Assembly: GCF_014836405.1 (NCBI RefSeq)
Contig: NZ_JACSQU010000001.1
Coordinates: 186,001-250,000 of the forward strand
Direction of reading: 5' to 3'
DNA from: Brevundimonas guildfordensis
Lineage (GTDB): Bacteria > Pseudomonadota > Alphaproteobacteria > Caulobacterales > Caulobacteraceae
DNA: 64,000 nt
Shown here piece by piece: positions 33,090 through 42,658 of this stretch. Within the stretch, counting starts at the first letter, position 1; every line of letters begins with the position of its first letter. The notes under the pieces were generated by a model. It searched no databases. It had not been told where the DNA came from and was given only the letters and a program-made list of their open reading frames with translations. Made by a program: the position numbers and the translations under genes.

Positions 33090-34067
33090 ATGACGCGCAT
33101 TGATCCCCAGAGGCTTTTACGCCTGGCTGTCCTGATCAAGGAAGGCAGCTTCCGGAAGGCGGCTGACACGCTCGGTATTACTCAACCGGCCCTGTCCCAG
33201 AGCATCGCGCAACTTGAAGATGAGGTGGGCGTCCAACTTATTACTCGCTCTGCGCGAGGCGTGCAGCCAACGGTATATGGTGAAGCCCTCTATGGCCACG
33301 CGCGGATCATTGACTCCGAACTGGTTCGCGCGACGCAGCAGATTCAGAACCTGTTTGCCGGCAGTTCAGGATCACTCCTGATCGGATCGCCCACGGGTGG
33401 CGGTATCTTCATTGTCGCCCAGGCCATATGCGGCTTTATGAGCGCGCGGTCCGACGTCAATATGCGCATCATCGAGAATGTGCAGGTCGAAGAACTGATC
33501 AGCCAGCTTCATGATCGAACGATCGATCTGGTCGTCTGTCCCAAGCTGCCCGAGATCGCTTTGCGGGGCGCCCGCGCCATCCGGCTTCTCCAAACAAAGC
33601 GTGTCCTGTGTGTTCGTAAAAATCACCCTATGGCGGACGACCTCAGCATTGAAAATCTCAAGGATTATTCGTTTGTCTGCCCGCCGGACGACATGGGCAT
33701 CCTTTCAGATATCAAGTCTGTGTTCTCTCTGAGCGGTCAGCCCATTCCGTCCAGGTTGATCATCTCGAATTCCATATCCTTGGCCAAGGATATAGTTCTG
33801 AACTCAGATGCCTTTACGATCATATCGGATATTTCGGCGTTGAGAGAATCCGGGTCTGAACTCATCTGTAAGGAAATGCCTAGCAGCCGTAGTAGCTGGT
33901 ACTATTTTGTCTGTCGGCCAGAATACATCGCCACAGAGCCTGTCCGGGCCTTTCTCGGCGAGTTCATCACTGTGTGTGAGCAGTGGGGACTGCCTGTTCA
34001 CAGTGATGCGGTGCATTATCAAAAATTTGGTCGCGCGCCTCGGGATAGCAGTACCTCCCAAGAATAG
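33090..34067 (+). CDS. LysR-family transcriptional regulator, proposed regulator of the catabolic operons
   Basis: A 325-residue LysR-type regulator. The N-terminal winged HTH is clear (RLLRLAVLIKEGSFRKAADTLG, ITQPALSQSIAQLEDEVG), followed by the periplasmic-binding-protein-like effector domain from about residue 90. The ATG at 33090 follows GGGGGG; the frame is open upstream without a better start. It is divergent from the dienelactone hydrolase gene. Three ATAA-N7-TTAT boxes at the two operon leaders and at its own promoter suggest that it regulates the whole 8-32 kb catabolic region together with itself. Its codon use is less GC-rich than that of its neighbours. The inducer is unknown. Confidence 0.88.
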   Translation: MTRIDPQRLLRLAVLIKEGSFRKAADTLGITQPALSQSIAQLEDEVGVQLITRSARGVQPTVYGEALYGHARIIDSELVRATQQIQNLFAGSSGSLLIGSPTGGGIFIVAQAICGFMSARSDVNMRIIENVQVEELISQLHDRTIDLVVCPKLPEIALRGARAIRLLQTKRVLCVRKNHPMADDLSIENLKDYSFVCPPDDMGILSDIKSVFSLSGQPIPSRLIISNSISLAKDIVLNSDAFTIISDISALRESGSELICKEMPSSRSSWYYFVCRPEYIATEPVRAFLGEFITVCEQWGLPVHSDAVHYQKFGRAPRDSSTSQE

Positions 34068-34211
34068 TCTTCAAGTTTATTAAGCTATTAGCTAACCGAT
34101 GACGAACCACTAGCAGCGCGAAATCGGTATCGCTTTTGATATTGCCATCTGCACGTCTCGGTTAGCCTGGCACCGGTCGACGTTACGGAAGAGAGGAGAG
34201 AGCAAGGCGGT

Positions 34212-35037
34212 GTGATGGTCTCGCTTGGACAATGGCTGGAAGCGACGCCAGTGCCTGGTCTGCTGATCTTTATGGCCATGATCGCCGCCGCAATCGGTGG
34301 CTCGCTCGCCCGGCGTTCGCGGGAGAAAGCAGGAGTCCGGTCCAGCGACGCCAAGGATAACGCGGACGGCTATATCGTCTCCGCCGTCCTGGGGTTGCCG
34401 GCGCTCCTGCTGGGCTTCACTTTTGCGCTGGCCGTCGACCGGTTTGAAACGAGGCGCGTTCTTGTGCTCCAGGAAGCAAAAGCATCGGCGCCGTCCATCT
34501 GTATGCCCAGCTTTTCGGCGAGCCGCACCGTTCGCGCATCTCGGAGATTCTGGGCGATTATGCCGATAATCGCGTGGAACTGGCCGTGGCTAGGCCGGAC
34601 CAGAAGCAGGGCTGTTCGCTCAGAACGACCGGCTGCTGGTCGATCTCTGGTCGGCGACAGCGGCCGCGCACGACGCCGTAAAGACAACGGCTTTCTCAGT
34701 CGCGCTGCTCCAAGCGGTAAGTCAGATCATTGACCTCGACACGACACGCAAGAGCGCGCGCCTGGCCCGCGTGCCCACAATCGTGTTCGTGGTACTGGTG
34801 ATCTACGTCGTCGTTACGGCCGGGATGCTTGGCTATGTGAGGGTGACATCGCAGGGCCTGGCTGCTGCAGGCTTTCTCTTCGCCCTGGTGACCATGTCGC
34901 TGATGCTCATTCTCGACATTGACCGTCCGGCGGGCGGAGCCATTCGCGAGTCACAGGCGCCAATGGTCGCTCTGAGCGAAACGTTGCGAACTCAGCCGCC
35001 GGGCACGTTCGACCGCTGGCGGAAGCCGCCTGGCTAA
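34212..35037 (+). pseudogene. DUF4239-like membrane protein, frameshifted
   Basis: Three consecutive frames together read as one membrane protein. ATG 34212 opens with two hydrophobic segments (LLIFMAMIAAAIGGSLA, and IVSAVLGLPALLLGFTFALAVDRFETRR). Near 34485 the reading moves to another frame (VHLYAQLFGEPHRSRISEILGDYA) and shifts again near 34612 (FAQNDRLLVDLWSAT). The last part, ending at 35037, holds two more membrane helices (TIVFVVLVIYVVVTAGMLGYV, and GFLFALVTMSLMLILDIDRP). The architecture fits bestrophin-like DUF4239 proteins. Two frameshifts indicate a decayed gene, unless they are sequencing errors. Confidence 0.75.
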
Positions 35038-35116
35038 CCAGTCCGCGGCGGCGCCAGCTCTGCTGCATGAGTTTTGCCCGTCCGCCCAAACTTGTCAGTG
35101 TAAACCCTCGCGTGAG

Positions 35117-36100
35117 CTATTGTTTCATCGCCTCAGCGATCAGTTCGATCGAACGCAGTCGCGCGTGATGCTCGTAGACATCCGAGACGATCATCACCTC
35201 GTCGACGCCCGTCTCGGCGACAAACTCTTGCAGCCCTGAACGCACAGTTTGCGCGGAGCCAACGACCGAACGGGCGAGCATGCGCGTGGCCTGGGCCCTT
35301 TCATGCGGCGACCAGTAGGTTTCGATATCGTCGATGGGCGGCCGGCTCAGGCCGCGTCGTCCGCTGAAGATGTCGGCGAAGGACATTTGCTGGGTGGTCG
35401 CTAGCCGCCTGGCTTCGGCGTCGGTGTCGGCTGCGATGACGTTGATCCCGGCCACCGCATAGGGCCGGGCGAGTTGCTCTGACGGCTTGAAACGGCTGCG
35501 GTAGAGGTCGAGGGCGGGCAAAAGCATGTCCGGCGCGAAGTGCGAGGCGAAGGCGTAGGGCAGGCCGAGCTCGGCCGCCAGCATCGCACCGAAATCGCTC
35601 GACCCCAGAATCCACAGGGGCACCTGCGTTCCGGCCGCCGGCACGGCCGCGATGCGCTGATCCGGCCCGGCCGGCGCGAAGAAGGCCTGAAGCTCGAGTA
35701 CGTCCTGAGGAAAGCGGTCAGAGGCGTCAGGCGAGCGCCGCATCGCCCGTACCGCAATCTGGTCGGTGCCCGGCGCCCGGCCGAGCCCCAGGTCGATGCG
35801 CCCTGGGTAGAGCCGCTCCAGCGTGCCGAACTGTTCGGCGATGATGTAGGGCGCGTGGTTCGGCAGCATGATCCCGCCGGCGCCGACACGGATCGTCCTG
35901 GTGCCGCCGGCGATGTGGGCGATGACGATCGAGGTGGCGGCGCTGGCGATTCCCGCCATGTTATGGTGCTCGGCCACCCAGATGCGCTTGTAGCCCCATT
36001 CCTCCGCATGGGCTGCGAGATCGCGCGCATTATTGAGGGCGGCTCCGGCGTCGGTGTCCGGCGTGACGCGGACAAGCTCCAGCAGCGACAGCGCGCTCAT
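35117..36100 (-). CDS. LLM-class flavin-dependent oxidoreductase (luciferase-like)
   Basis: A 327-residue luciferase-like monooxygenase of the YhbW type: AEEWGYKRIWVAEHHNMAGIASAATSIVIAHIA, IRVGAGGIMLPNHAPYIIAEQFGTLERLYPGRIDLGLGRAPGTD, and the C-terminal region VVGSAQTVRSGLQEF. These enzymes use reduced flavin from a separate reductase. The substrate is unknown. It overlaps the Gfo/Idh/MocA gene by four bases, which in turn overlaps the TetR gene, so the three form one minus-strand operon. Confidence 0.85.
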   Translation of the reverse strand: MSALSLLELVRVTPDTDAGAALNNARDLAAHAEEWGYKRIWVAEHHNMAGIASAATSIVIAHIAGGTRTIRVGAGGIMLPNHAPYIIAEQFGTLERLYPGRIDLGLGRAPGTDQIAVRAMRRSPDASDRFPQDVLELQAFFAPAGPDQRIAAVPAAGTQVPLWILGSSDFGAMLAAELGLPYAFASHFAPDMLLPALDLYRSRFKPSEQLARPYAVAGINVIAADTDAEARRLATTQQMSFADIFSGRRGLSRPPIDDIETYWSPHERAQATRMLARSVVGSAQTVRSGLQEFVAETGVDEVMIVSDVYEHHARLRSIELIAEAMKQ

Positions 36101-37191
36101 TTCGACGCCGTCTCGGCAGCGGAACGCTCGATGGCGTCGATCGTCCCATGCAGCGCCACGGCGTCGCGGAAGCTGGGCGCAGCGCGCGTGCCCGAGCGGA
36201 TGTCCTGCGCCACCAGAGCATAGAGCCGCGCGACATTGCGTGTGAGGGAATTGTCCGGCCAGCCTTCATAGGCCGAGGCAGGCGGCGTCAGCGGAGCGAG
36301 TTCGGTTGCATCACCGTTGGCGCCGCGGATCGACAGTTGCACGATCTGGGAATGGCCGGTGGCGCCGGTCACCTGAATGTCGCCTTCCGTGCCGTTGATC
36401 TCCCACAGCAAGTTGGTTCCGCGCGACATGCCGCCGCGATAATGGATCGAGACCGCCGCGCCGCTTTCAAGCGCGCCCTGGACGAGCACCTGGTCGGGGG
36501 AGGTCGCGGGGATGGTTTCGCCCGTGTCGGAGACGTGGGTCGCCCCGCGGCGGTTGATCAGGCGCGCGGACAGGTCGCCGAAATCTCCCAGCACCTCGCG
36601 CATGCCGGCCAGCGTGTGACCCAGAGGAATGGTCAGCACCGTCGCGCCATTGGCCTTGTCGTAGAGGTAGGCGTGGGCGGCGTCGGTCTGGCCGCCCCAT
36701 TCGCCGCCGCTGCCCACCAGGGTCGTCGAGAGAACCTCGCCGACATAGCCGTCGGCGATGAGCTGGCGCAGATATTCCACCTCGGGCGCGACGCGCATCT
36801 GGGTGCCGATGGCCGCGACCGCGCCCTTGGCGTCGGCGAGATCAGCGAGTTCCCGCGCCTCCGCCAGGCCGTTGCCCAGCGGCCATTCGCAGTAGACGTG
36901 CTTGCCGGCGTTCAGCGCCGCCGTCACCAGTTCGTGGTGGTGCGGAACCTTGACGGTGACGACGACGAGGTCGACCTCGGGGGAGTTCACCAGCGCCTGC
37001 GCGTTCTCGAAGGCATGGGGCAGCCCGAAGGCGTTGGCGGCCTTGCGGGCGCTGCCCACGCTGGTGTTCGCCACCCCGACCACCTCATAGGCGTCCGGCA
37101 GCGCCTTCAGGGCGGGGATGTGGGCCGTCGCGGCCCAGTGAATGCCGGGGTTGAGGCCGATGAATCCAACGCGGATGGGCTTGTCAGTCAT
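36097..37191 (-). CDS. Gfo/Idh/MocA-family oxidoreductase (Gal80-like)
   Basis: A 364-residue NAD(P)-dependent oxidoreductase-family protein with an N-terminal Rossmann fold (IRVGFIGLNPGIHWAATAHIPAL), the VVTVKVPHHHELVTAALNAGKHVYCEWPLG segment, and a C-terminal beta-sheet domain. The NPGIHWAATAHIPAL opening and the lack of the EKP motif (EWP here) resemble Gal80-type members. It could be a dehydrogenase or a regulatory homologue. It is in an operon with a TetR regulator and a luciferase-like enzyme. Confidence 0.82.
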   Translation of the reverse strand: MTDKPIRVGFIGLNPGIHWAATAHIPALKALPDAYEVVGVANTSVGSARKAANAFGLPHAFENAQALVNSPEVDLVVVTVKVPHHHELVTAALNAGKHVYCEWPLGNGLAEARELADLADAKGAVAAIGTQMRVAPEVEYLRQLIADGYVGEVLSTTLVGSGGEWGGQTDAAHAYLYDKANGATVLTIPLGHTLAGMREVLGDFGDLSARLINRRGATHVSDTGETIPATSPDQVLVQGALESGAAVSIHYRGGMSRGTNLLWEINGTEGDIQVTGATGHSQIVQLSIRGANGDATELAPLTPPASAYEGWPDNSLTRNVARLYALVAQDIRSGTRAAPSFRDAVALHGTIDAIERSAAETASK

Positions 37192-37837
37192 GAACTGGTC
37201 CGGACTTCTTACGTGAACAGGGAGGGCGGGGCGTGTCGGCAGTCGTGCCGCGGGCGAGGTAGCCGAAGGCCAGGATCTCCTCGATCAGCTCCGGGGTTGT
37301 GCCAAACTCGCCGGCCTTGTCGTGGACGAAGGCCGAGCCCAGCGCGCTCAAAAACAGCGCGGGTGCGGAAACCGACGGTCTGGCTGAGCCTTCGGCCTGG
37401 GCGCGTGAGAGAAACTCGTCCGTTATCGCGACGAGCGTCCGGCATGTAAGCGCCAAGGGCGATGTCTTGGCTTCGAAGGCGTCGATGAACGGTTGGGGCA
37501 GGCCGGTGAAGGCGCTGAGATAGTCCTTGAGCGCCACCATCCAGGCGCGCAGCGCGTTTTCTGCGCTCGGCATCGCCGAGGCTTCCTCACGTCCTGACAA
37601 GAGAGCCGCCTGCCGTTCGTGCAGAACTTCGCACAGCAGGTGCTCGCGGGTAGGAAAATGACGATAGAGCGTGCCGGGCCCGACGCTGGCCGACCGGGCG
37701 ATCTCATCGAGCGAAGCATTGACGCCGCTGAGGGCGAAAGCCGCCTCGGCCGCCTTGAGGATCAGATCGCGGTTACGTCTGGCGTCTGCTCGCCTGGGGG
37801 CAACGTCTCGTCCCGCTTGCTCCGCTCTCGTTCCCAT
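37184..37837 (-). CDS. TetR-family transcriptional regulator
   Basis: A 217-residue TetR regulator with the N-terminal HTH in RNRDLILKAAEAAFALSGVNASLDEIARSASVGPGTLYRHFPTREHL and a ligand-binding C-terminal domain. The start is ATG at 37837; the open frame continues upstream to 38107 but that part lacks TetR features. Its stop overlaps the next gene (start 37191), so it is first in a three-gene operon that it probably autoregulates. Confidence 0.88.
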   Translation of the reverse strand: MGTRAEQAGRDVAPRRADARRNRDLILKAAEAAFALSGVNASLDEIARSASVGPGTLYRHFPTREHLLCEVLHERQAALLSGREEASAMPSAENALRAWMVALKDYLSAFTGLPQPFIDAFEAKTSPLALTCRTLVAITDEFLSRAQAEGSARPSVSAPALFLSALGSAFVHDKAGEFGTTPELIEEILAFGYLARGTTADTPRPPCSRKKSGPVHD

Positions 37838-38216
37838 AGATCGCCAGATAATCGGAGAGAGCCTCCGTTTCAAGGCTTGTGCACAACATCGGCCGTCGTC
37901 GCCATGTCCCCTTCTGTTCCCTGCGGAAGCTCCCGTCGCAATTTCATCGAGGCTTGGAAACCGGTCATAGAGCGAAGGCTCCAAGACGCCGCGCAACGCG
38001 ATCGGAATGTCGCGCTTGCGGCAGGGAGGCGGTAGTTCCGCGAGCATTTCGCGTGAGCATTTAGGGGCTGACGCCTGCGCATTCGTCTCTCCACCGGTCG
38101 CTTGCAAGGCGATGTTTCCAGTGGAGTTTTTGTGCGCAGTTCAAAGCCTGTATCCGTTTCTACAAGTTGTGAGCGGGGTAGGGCGGGCTCGGTGGCAGTT
38201 CAACTGCGGCTCTTGG
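37838..38216. other. Intergenic region upstream of TetR gene
   Basis: About 380 bases. Open frames pass through on both strands, but I recognise no product and see no supported start. It should hold the promoter of the TetR operon on the minus strand. Confidence 0.4.
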
Positions 38217-38538
38217 CTAAAAGCAGACTTCGGCAAGGTTTGCGTTTATTCGTCGATCCCTGGTTCCCCAGGATTCCGCCTCGGGATAACGCTGGGCCAG
38301 ACGGGAGGTCCAGTCCGCAGACTTCGGGCGAGCCTGCCGAGCTTCCCGGTGCCGCGCCAGGACGAGGGCGGCCGCTTCCTTGTGAGTTGGCTGGTCCAAC
38401 AGGAGGCGCATGGCGGCCTCGAAATCCGGGTGGCTGGAGGCGTGGGCGAAGGCCCGGTCCAGGGCCTCGACGTCGTCAAAGTCGGGCAGGCGCGAGAGGT
38501 AGTCACGCAGGACCGGCGCCGACAGGTCGCGTTTGAAG
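38217..38538 (-). pseudogene. Fragment resembling DUF6880 proteins
   Basis: Minus-strand reading RDLSAPVLRDYLSRLPDFDD, then DVEALDRAFAHASSHPDFEA, AMRLLLDQPTHKEAAALVLA and so on to a TAG at 38217. I match it from memory to the late part of DUF6880 proteins (helical repeats with HPDF and LDRAFAHA-type motifs); no ATG or ribosome site precedes it in frame, so it looks like a 3-prime-truncated or fused remnant. Its upstream end runs straight into an unrelated fragment at about 38539. Confidence 0.45.
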
Positions 38539-38704
38539 AAACACTTTCGCCAAATCCCTGAACGACTGGGTGCCCTCTAAGCCGGTGAAGTAGACGTGAC
38601 CGATCCGGTGTTCGCGGTAGAGAAGAAGCTCGATCCGGGCGTTCAGCGCCGCAAGATCGATTGACAGCGTGACGAGAAAGCTTCCGTTCCACGCATTGCC
38701 ACAT
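38539..38704 (-). pseudogene. Fragment resembling the C-terminal AAA part of McrB-type ATPases
   Basis: The minus-strand frame read from 38704 gives LSIDLAALNARIELLLYREHRIGHVYFTG, then TQSFRDLAKVFLQ. The NxRIExLLxREHxIGHxYF pattern is that of McrB-type restriction ATPases near the sensor-2 region. Only about 55 codons remain and the frame then changes into the DUF6880-like piece, so this is a broken remnant of a defence gene. Confidence 0.5.
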
Positions 38705-38889
38705 CTAGAGGCGGGTAGAACAGTCGAGAGGCGCGGCGTGCACTCAGTTGGCGCGCTCTAGGCGCTGTTAACTGTAGCATGTCAGTGTGATGTCTCTCGA
38801 GGTCATCAACTCAGCAAGACGGATTCCGCTCAAAGAAGCCACAGAACGTGGGATAGTTCAGGATTTATGCCGGTGGCATGGAGGCGGCA

Positions 38890-39108
38890 TCAAGCCAGCG
38901 GAATAATGAACATCTGGCTATAGCCGTTCCGATCATCGCTGATGGGAAAGGCTACAAAGTCTGCGCCAGCGTCGTCATTGGCCTGGCGCACCACGTCGTT
39001 GAACTCAGCGGCCCGTTTAGGGTTGCCGACCAGCAAGAAGCCGCCGTTGTCCCGCCGAACTTGGTAGGCGGGTGACGCTTCCAAGAGAATGTCGAGAAGT
39101 CGCCCCAT
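38890..39108 (-). CDS. Small hypothetical protein (72 residues)
   Basis: Starts MGRLLDILLEASPAYQVRRD and ends QMFIIPLA. Composition and codon use look coding from the ATG at 39108, whereas the longer open frame upstream (to 39429) is low-complexity and unlikely. The ribosome site is weak. I do not recognise the family. It lies in a region of gene fragments and may itself be a survivor of a lost island. Confidence 0.45.
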   Translation of the reverse strand: MGRLLDILLEASPAYQVRRDNGGFLLVGNPKRAAEFNDVVRQANDDAGADFVAFPISDDRNGYSQMFIIPLA

Positions 39109-39944
39109 AGGCGAAATATGACCATCGCTCGGCGAACCATGCAAGCTAAGCAATGGAAGGTAACCCCTAAGGAGGGGCGCGTGAGTAGAACTACCTGAGT
39201 GTTTTCGCCGGTGACTGTGGCCGCGTCGCGGCCGGGTGTCATGTGTTGTCGCGGTGATCGTTCTGTGCGGGCGCAAGTTCAAGCACCATCGCGTCTTGAG
39301 CATCTTCACTCGGTCGGGACGCACCTTGGGTGTTTCCATTGCCCACACTGGACCCACACTGGAAAGGCCCGCTCCCGCCCCAATGCTCTCCGAGCATACT
39401 ATATCGGTGTGTCGGCTGTCCGACCGCAAGCGAGCCAGCAGCCTATCGACGGCTGCGGGTGAGCCTTCAAAAATCTGTATAATAGGCCCTCGGCGTAGGC
39501 GAGCACGTCTATGAACTCGAGCCGATGCCCCAAGAATCTGCGACAGGTTTGGCGGTGCTGCATCGAGACCGTTGATCAGCTACAGTAGATCACTCGCTTC
39601 CCGCGCATAACCCCGGTCCTCCCTTTGCGTCAAGGCTAAGAGAGACGCGCGTTCTGCAATCTGACGTCACCTTTGCAAGCGCAACCCGTCGCCATCAGAG
39701 CAGAGTCGCGGCCGCGGCTTCGGAGGCATTGTTCTTAAGCGCAGCGGCAGCGCCCCAGCGATAGGCGACAGACAGGCCGATGAAGAGGATGAAAAGCATC
39801 GCAGCGGCGATGGCCAACGTTCAAGTTCGCTCTGTCGTTCGTGTTGTCCATGATCCGGTCCGGGCGCCCACTATCAGACAGGCCGGCGTCCTGAAACGCT
39901 TCAGGCTGCCGGCCGTCTGCACGAAGAAAGGAAAATGGGCGTCA
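39109..39944. other. Gene-poor remnant region
   Basis: About 840 bases without a convincing gene. One short minus-strand reading, 39695 to about 39817, encodes a hydrophobic helix (AIAAAMLFILFIGLSVAYRW, then GAAAALKNNASEAAAATLL). An ATG just upstream (MDNTNDRANLN) lies in a different frame, so this may be a frameshifted small membrane protein. The remainder is lower in GC than its surroundings and shows nothing I can name. Confidence 0.4.
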
Positions 39945-41252
39945 TCAAGCCAGGGGCAGGGCCGGTTTGATGACGGCCTCGCAGGGGCCGAAGCCGATGG
40001 AGACATAGCCGTCAGCCTTGGCGCTGGCCGAGAAGGCTATCAGGTCGCCGTCCTCGGCGAAGGTGCGCGCGCCGCCGGGGATCTCGACCGGCTCCGCCCC
40101 GCCGCGGGTGATCTCCATCAGAGAGCCGAAGCCCGAGCGTTCCGGGGCCGAGATGGTGCCCGATCCGAGCAGGTCGCCGGGTTTCAGGTTGCAGCCGTTC
40201 GAGGCGTGGTGGGTCACGATCTGGGCGACGGTCCAGTACATGTTGGTCGCCGGGCCTTCGCTGAGCTGCACGGGCGCGGCGCCGTCCTTGCGCATGGCCT
40301 CGCTGCTGATGGAGACCTTGAGATCGATCGACAGCGCGCCGCCCGCCTGATCCGCCTCGTCCCAGATGTAGGGCAGGGGCTTGGGATCGCCTTGCGGGCG
40401 CGCTTTCTGGGCCACGAAGAAGGGCGCCATGGCTTCGATGGTGATGACCCACGGCGAGATCGTCGACATGAAGTTCTTGGCCAGGAATGGGCCGAGGGGT
40501 TGGTATTCCCAGGCCTGGAAGTCGCGCGCGGACCAGTCGTTCAGCAGGCAGAAGCCGGCGACGTGGTTCAGGGCGTCCTCGATCCTGATCGGCTGGCCCA
40601 GTTCGTTGCCAGCGCCGACCCAGACGCCGATTTCCAGCTCGTAGTCCAGCCGTTTGGTCGGGCCGAACGACGGCGCATCGGCGGTCGGTGCCTTGGTCTG
40701 GCCGTTGGGCCGCACAACAGGCGTGCCGGACGGGCGGATTGACGAGGCGCGGCCGTGGTAGCCGATCGGGACGTGCTTGTAGTTGGGCAGCAGCGGGTTA
40801 TCCGGACGGAACAGGGTGCCCACGTTCATCGCGTGGTGGATGCCGACGTAGAAGTCCGTGTAGTCGCCGATATGAGCGGGCAGGTGCATGGTGCAGTCTG
40901 CGGCGGGGTGCAGTAGGGGGCGGACCTTTGCGGCGTTCGCCTCGTCGGTCAGCAGCGCCGACACGGCGTGTCGCAGTCTCAAGCGCTGGTCGGCCGGCAG
41001 CCCCATATAGGCGTTCAGCGTCTTGGCCTCCAGCGCCTCGGCCGGCTGACCGGCCAGCAGGCCTGCGTTGAACGCGGCGCGGACGTCCAGGATGAAGTCG
41101 CCGATGGCGACGCCGATGCGCGCGTCGCCGCCCTTGGGCGAGAAGGCGCCCAGCGGCAGGTTTTGGACGGGGAAGTCGGCATGGCCGTTGGCGCCCTCAA
41201 CCCAGCTTTTCAGGTCCGGGGCGTGGGTATGGTCGATTTCTGGACGGCTCAC
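39945..41252 (-). CDS. fahA: Fumarylacetoacetase
   Basis: Last enzyme of tyrosine/phenylalanine (homogentisate) degradation, splitting fumarylacetoacetate into fumarate and acetoacetate. The 435-residue protein shows [43 protein letters not shown], the [11 protein letters not shown] metal-site region, [24 protein letters not shown], and [19 protein letters not shown]. The start is GTG 41252, overlapping the hmgA stop (GTGA). It forms a two-gene operon with hmgA. Confidence 0.95.
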   Translation of the reverse strand: MSRPEIDHTHAPDLKSWVEGANGHADFPVQNLPLGAFSPKGGDARIGVAIGDFILDVRAAFNAGLLAGQPAEALEAKTLNAYMGLPADQRLRLRHAVSALLTDEANAAKVRPLLHPAADCTMHLPAHIGDYTDFYVGIHHAMNVGTLFRPDNPLLPNYKHVPIGYHGRASSIRPSGTPVVRPNGQTKAPTADAPSFGPTKRLDYELEIGVWVGAGNELGQPIRIEDALNHVAGFCLLNDWSARDFQAWEYQPLGPFLAKNFMSTISPWVITIEAMAPFFVAQKARPQGDPKPLPYIWDEADQAGGALSIDLKVSISSEAMRKDGAAPVQLSEGPATNMYWTVAQIVTHHASNGCNLKPGDLLGSGTISAPERSGFGSLMEITRGGAEPVEIPGGARTFAEDGDLIAFSASAKADGYVSIGFGPCEAVIKPALPLA

Positions 41253-42586
41253 GAGTGGGGATTTCCTTTTTCGAAGTTGGACCAGACGTCGTCGTAGTCC
41301 AGCTGCATGGCGGGGCTTTCCATGGCGAAGTCGGTCGTGCGGATCACGGCGCGGCTCTCGAACATGAAGGCCATGGTGTTTTCCTGCTTGTGCGGCTTCA
41401 GGTCCGCATTGACGGCGGCGTTGTAGCTGGCCTGATCGGGGCCGTGGCCGCTCATTTGATTGTGCAGCGAGGCGCCGCCGGGCGAGAAGCCATCGGCCTT
41501 GGCGTCATAGGCGCCGGTGATCAGCCCCATGAACTCGCTCATGACGTTGCGGTGGAACCACGGCGGGCGGAAGGTGTGCTCGGCCACCATCCAGCGCGGC
41601 GGGAAGATGACGAAGTCGCAGTTGGCCGTGCCTGGCGTGTCGGTCGGGCTGGTCAGAACGGTGAAGATCGACGGATCCGGGTGGTCGAAGCTGACCGTGT
41701 TGATAGTGTTGAAGCGACGCAGGTCGTAGCGATAGGGGGCCAGGTTGCCGTGCCAGGCCACGACGTCGAATGGCGAGTGGTCCAAGGTCGTGGTCCACAG
41801 CCCGCCCTGGAACTTTTGAACCAGCTCGACCGGCTGGTCGACGTCCTCATAGGCCGCGACGGGCGTTTCGAAATCCCGAGGATTGGCCAGGCCGTTGGCG
41901 CCGATGGGGCCCAGATCCGGCAGGCGGAGCAGGGCGCCGTAGTTTTCGCAGATGTAGCCCCGCGCGCTGGCGCCCTTCAGCTCGACCCGCATGCGCACGC
42001 CGCGTGGAATGACCGCGATCTGCTGCGGCTCCAGGTCGATCACGCCGAACTCGGTGACGATGGTCAGCTCGCCCTGTTCAGGCACGATCAGCAGCTCGCC
42101 GTCGGCGTTGAAGAAGACGCGCTCCATGGAGCGGTTGCAGGCGTAGACGTGGATGCCGATGCCGCTGCCGGTCCCGACGTCGCCGTTGCCGCCATAGGTG
42201 ACGATGCCGTCGATGAAATCGGTCGGCTCGCTTGGAATCGGCAGGGGATTCCAGCGCATGCGGTTGGGCGAGGGCGGCCGCTGGAACGGGGCCGTCTCCA
42301 GCCGGGTCTTGACCTCATAAGGCTTGAATGCCCCGTGGTTGGCCGAGGGCCGAAGGCGATAGAGCCAGCTGCGGAAATTGTGCAGGCGCGGCGCGGTGAA
42401 GGCCGTGCCGGACAACTGTTCGGCATAGAGACCGAAGGGGGTCTGTTGCGGCGAGTTCTGGCCGACGGGCAGGGCGCCTTCAATCGCCTCGGAGGCGAAA
42501 TGGCTGCCGAAGCCGGTCAAATAGACGCGCTGGTTCGAGCCGTTGACGGCCCCGGACGGTGGGGTGGTCGAGGTCTGAACGTTCAT
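41249..42586 (-). CDS. hmgA: Homogentisate 1,2-dioxygenase
   Basis: Fe(II) ring-cleavage dioxygenase converting homogentisate to maleylacetoacetate. About 445 residues, with family sequences [34 protein letters not shown], the mid-part [16 protein letters not shown] and [12 protein letters not shown], and the C-terminal active-site region [28 protein letters not shown] with the His and Glu ligands. I prefer ATG 42586, six bases after GGGACGG; ATG 42592 is in frame but too close to that site. Divergent from a MarR regulator, with a palindrome between. Maleylacetoacetate isomerase and HPPD are not in the window. Confidence 0.95.
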   Translation of the reverse strand: MNVQTSTTPPSGAVNGSNQRVYLTGFGSHFASEAIEGALPVGQNSPQQTPFGLYAEQLSGTAFTAPRLHNFRSWLYRLRPSANHGAFKPYEVKTRLETAPFQRPPSPNRMRWNPLPIPSEPTDFIDGIVTYGGNGDVGTGSGIGIHVYACNRSMERVFFNADGELLIVPEQGELTIVTEFGVIDLEPQQIAVIPRGVRMRVELKGASARGYICENYGALLRLPDLGPIGANGLANPRDFETPVAAYEDVDQPVELVQKFQGGLWTTTLDHSPFDVVAWHGNLAPYRYDLRRFNTINTVSFDHPDPSIFTVLTSPTDTPGTANCDFVIFPPRWMVAEHTFRPPWFHRNVMSEFMGLITGAYDAKADGFSPGGASLHNQMSGHGPDQASYNAAVNADLKPHKQENTMAFMFESRAVIRTTDFAMESPAMQLDYDDVWSNFEKGNPHS

Positions 42587-42605
42587 GTGCATCCGTCCCT
42601 ATTTA

Positions 42606-42619
42606 GTTTCATTTGAAAC
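42606..42619. promoter_or_regulatory. Palindromic operator between hmgA and marR
   Basis: GTTTCA-TT-TGAAAC, a perfect inverted repeat in the 70-base gap between divergent hmgA and the MarR gene. It is a strong candidate for the MarR binding site controlling homogentisate degradation. Confidence 0.65.
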
Positions 42620-42658
42620 CAGTTTGACGCCGGCTCCTGAGGGTGTCAACTGTCGGTC

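Noticed and set aside
34091-34166. Nine-base inverted repeat GCTAACCGA and TCGGTTAGC separated by 58 bases
   Set aside because: Arms are far apart, with no second copy or neighbouring promoter elements; could be chance or part of a small lost element.
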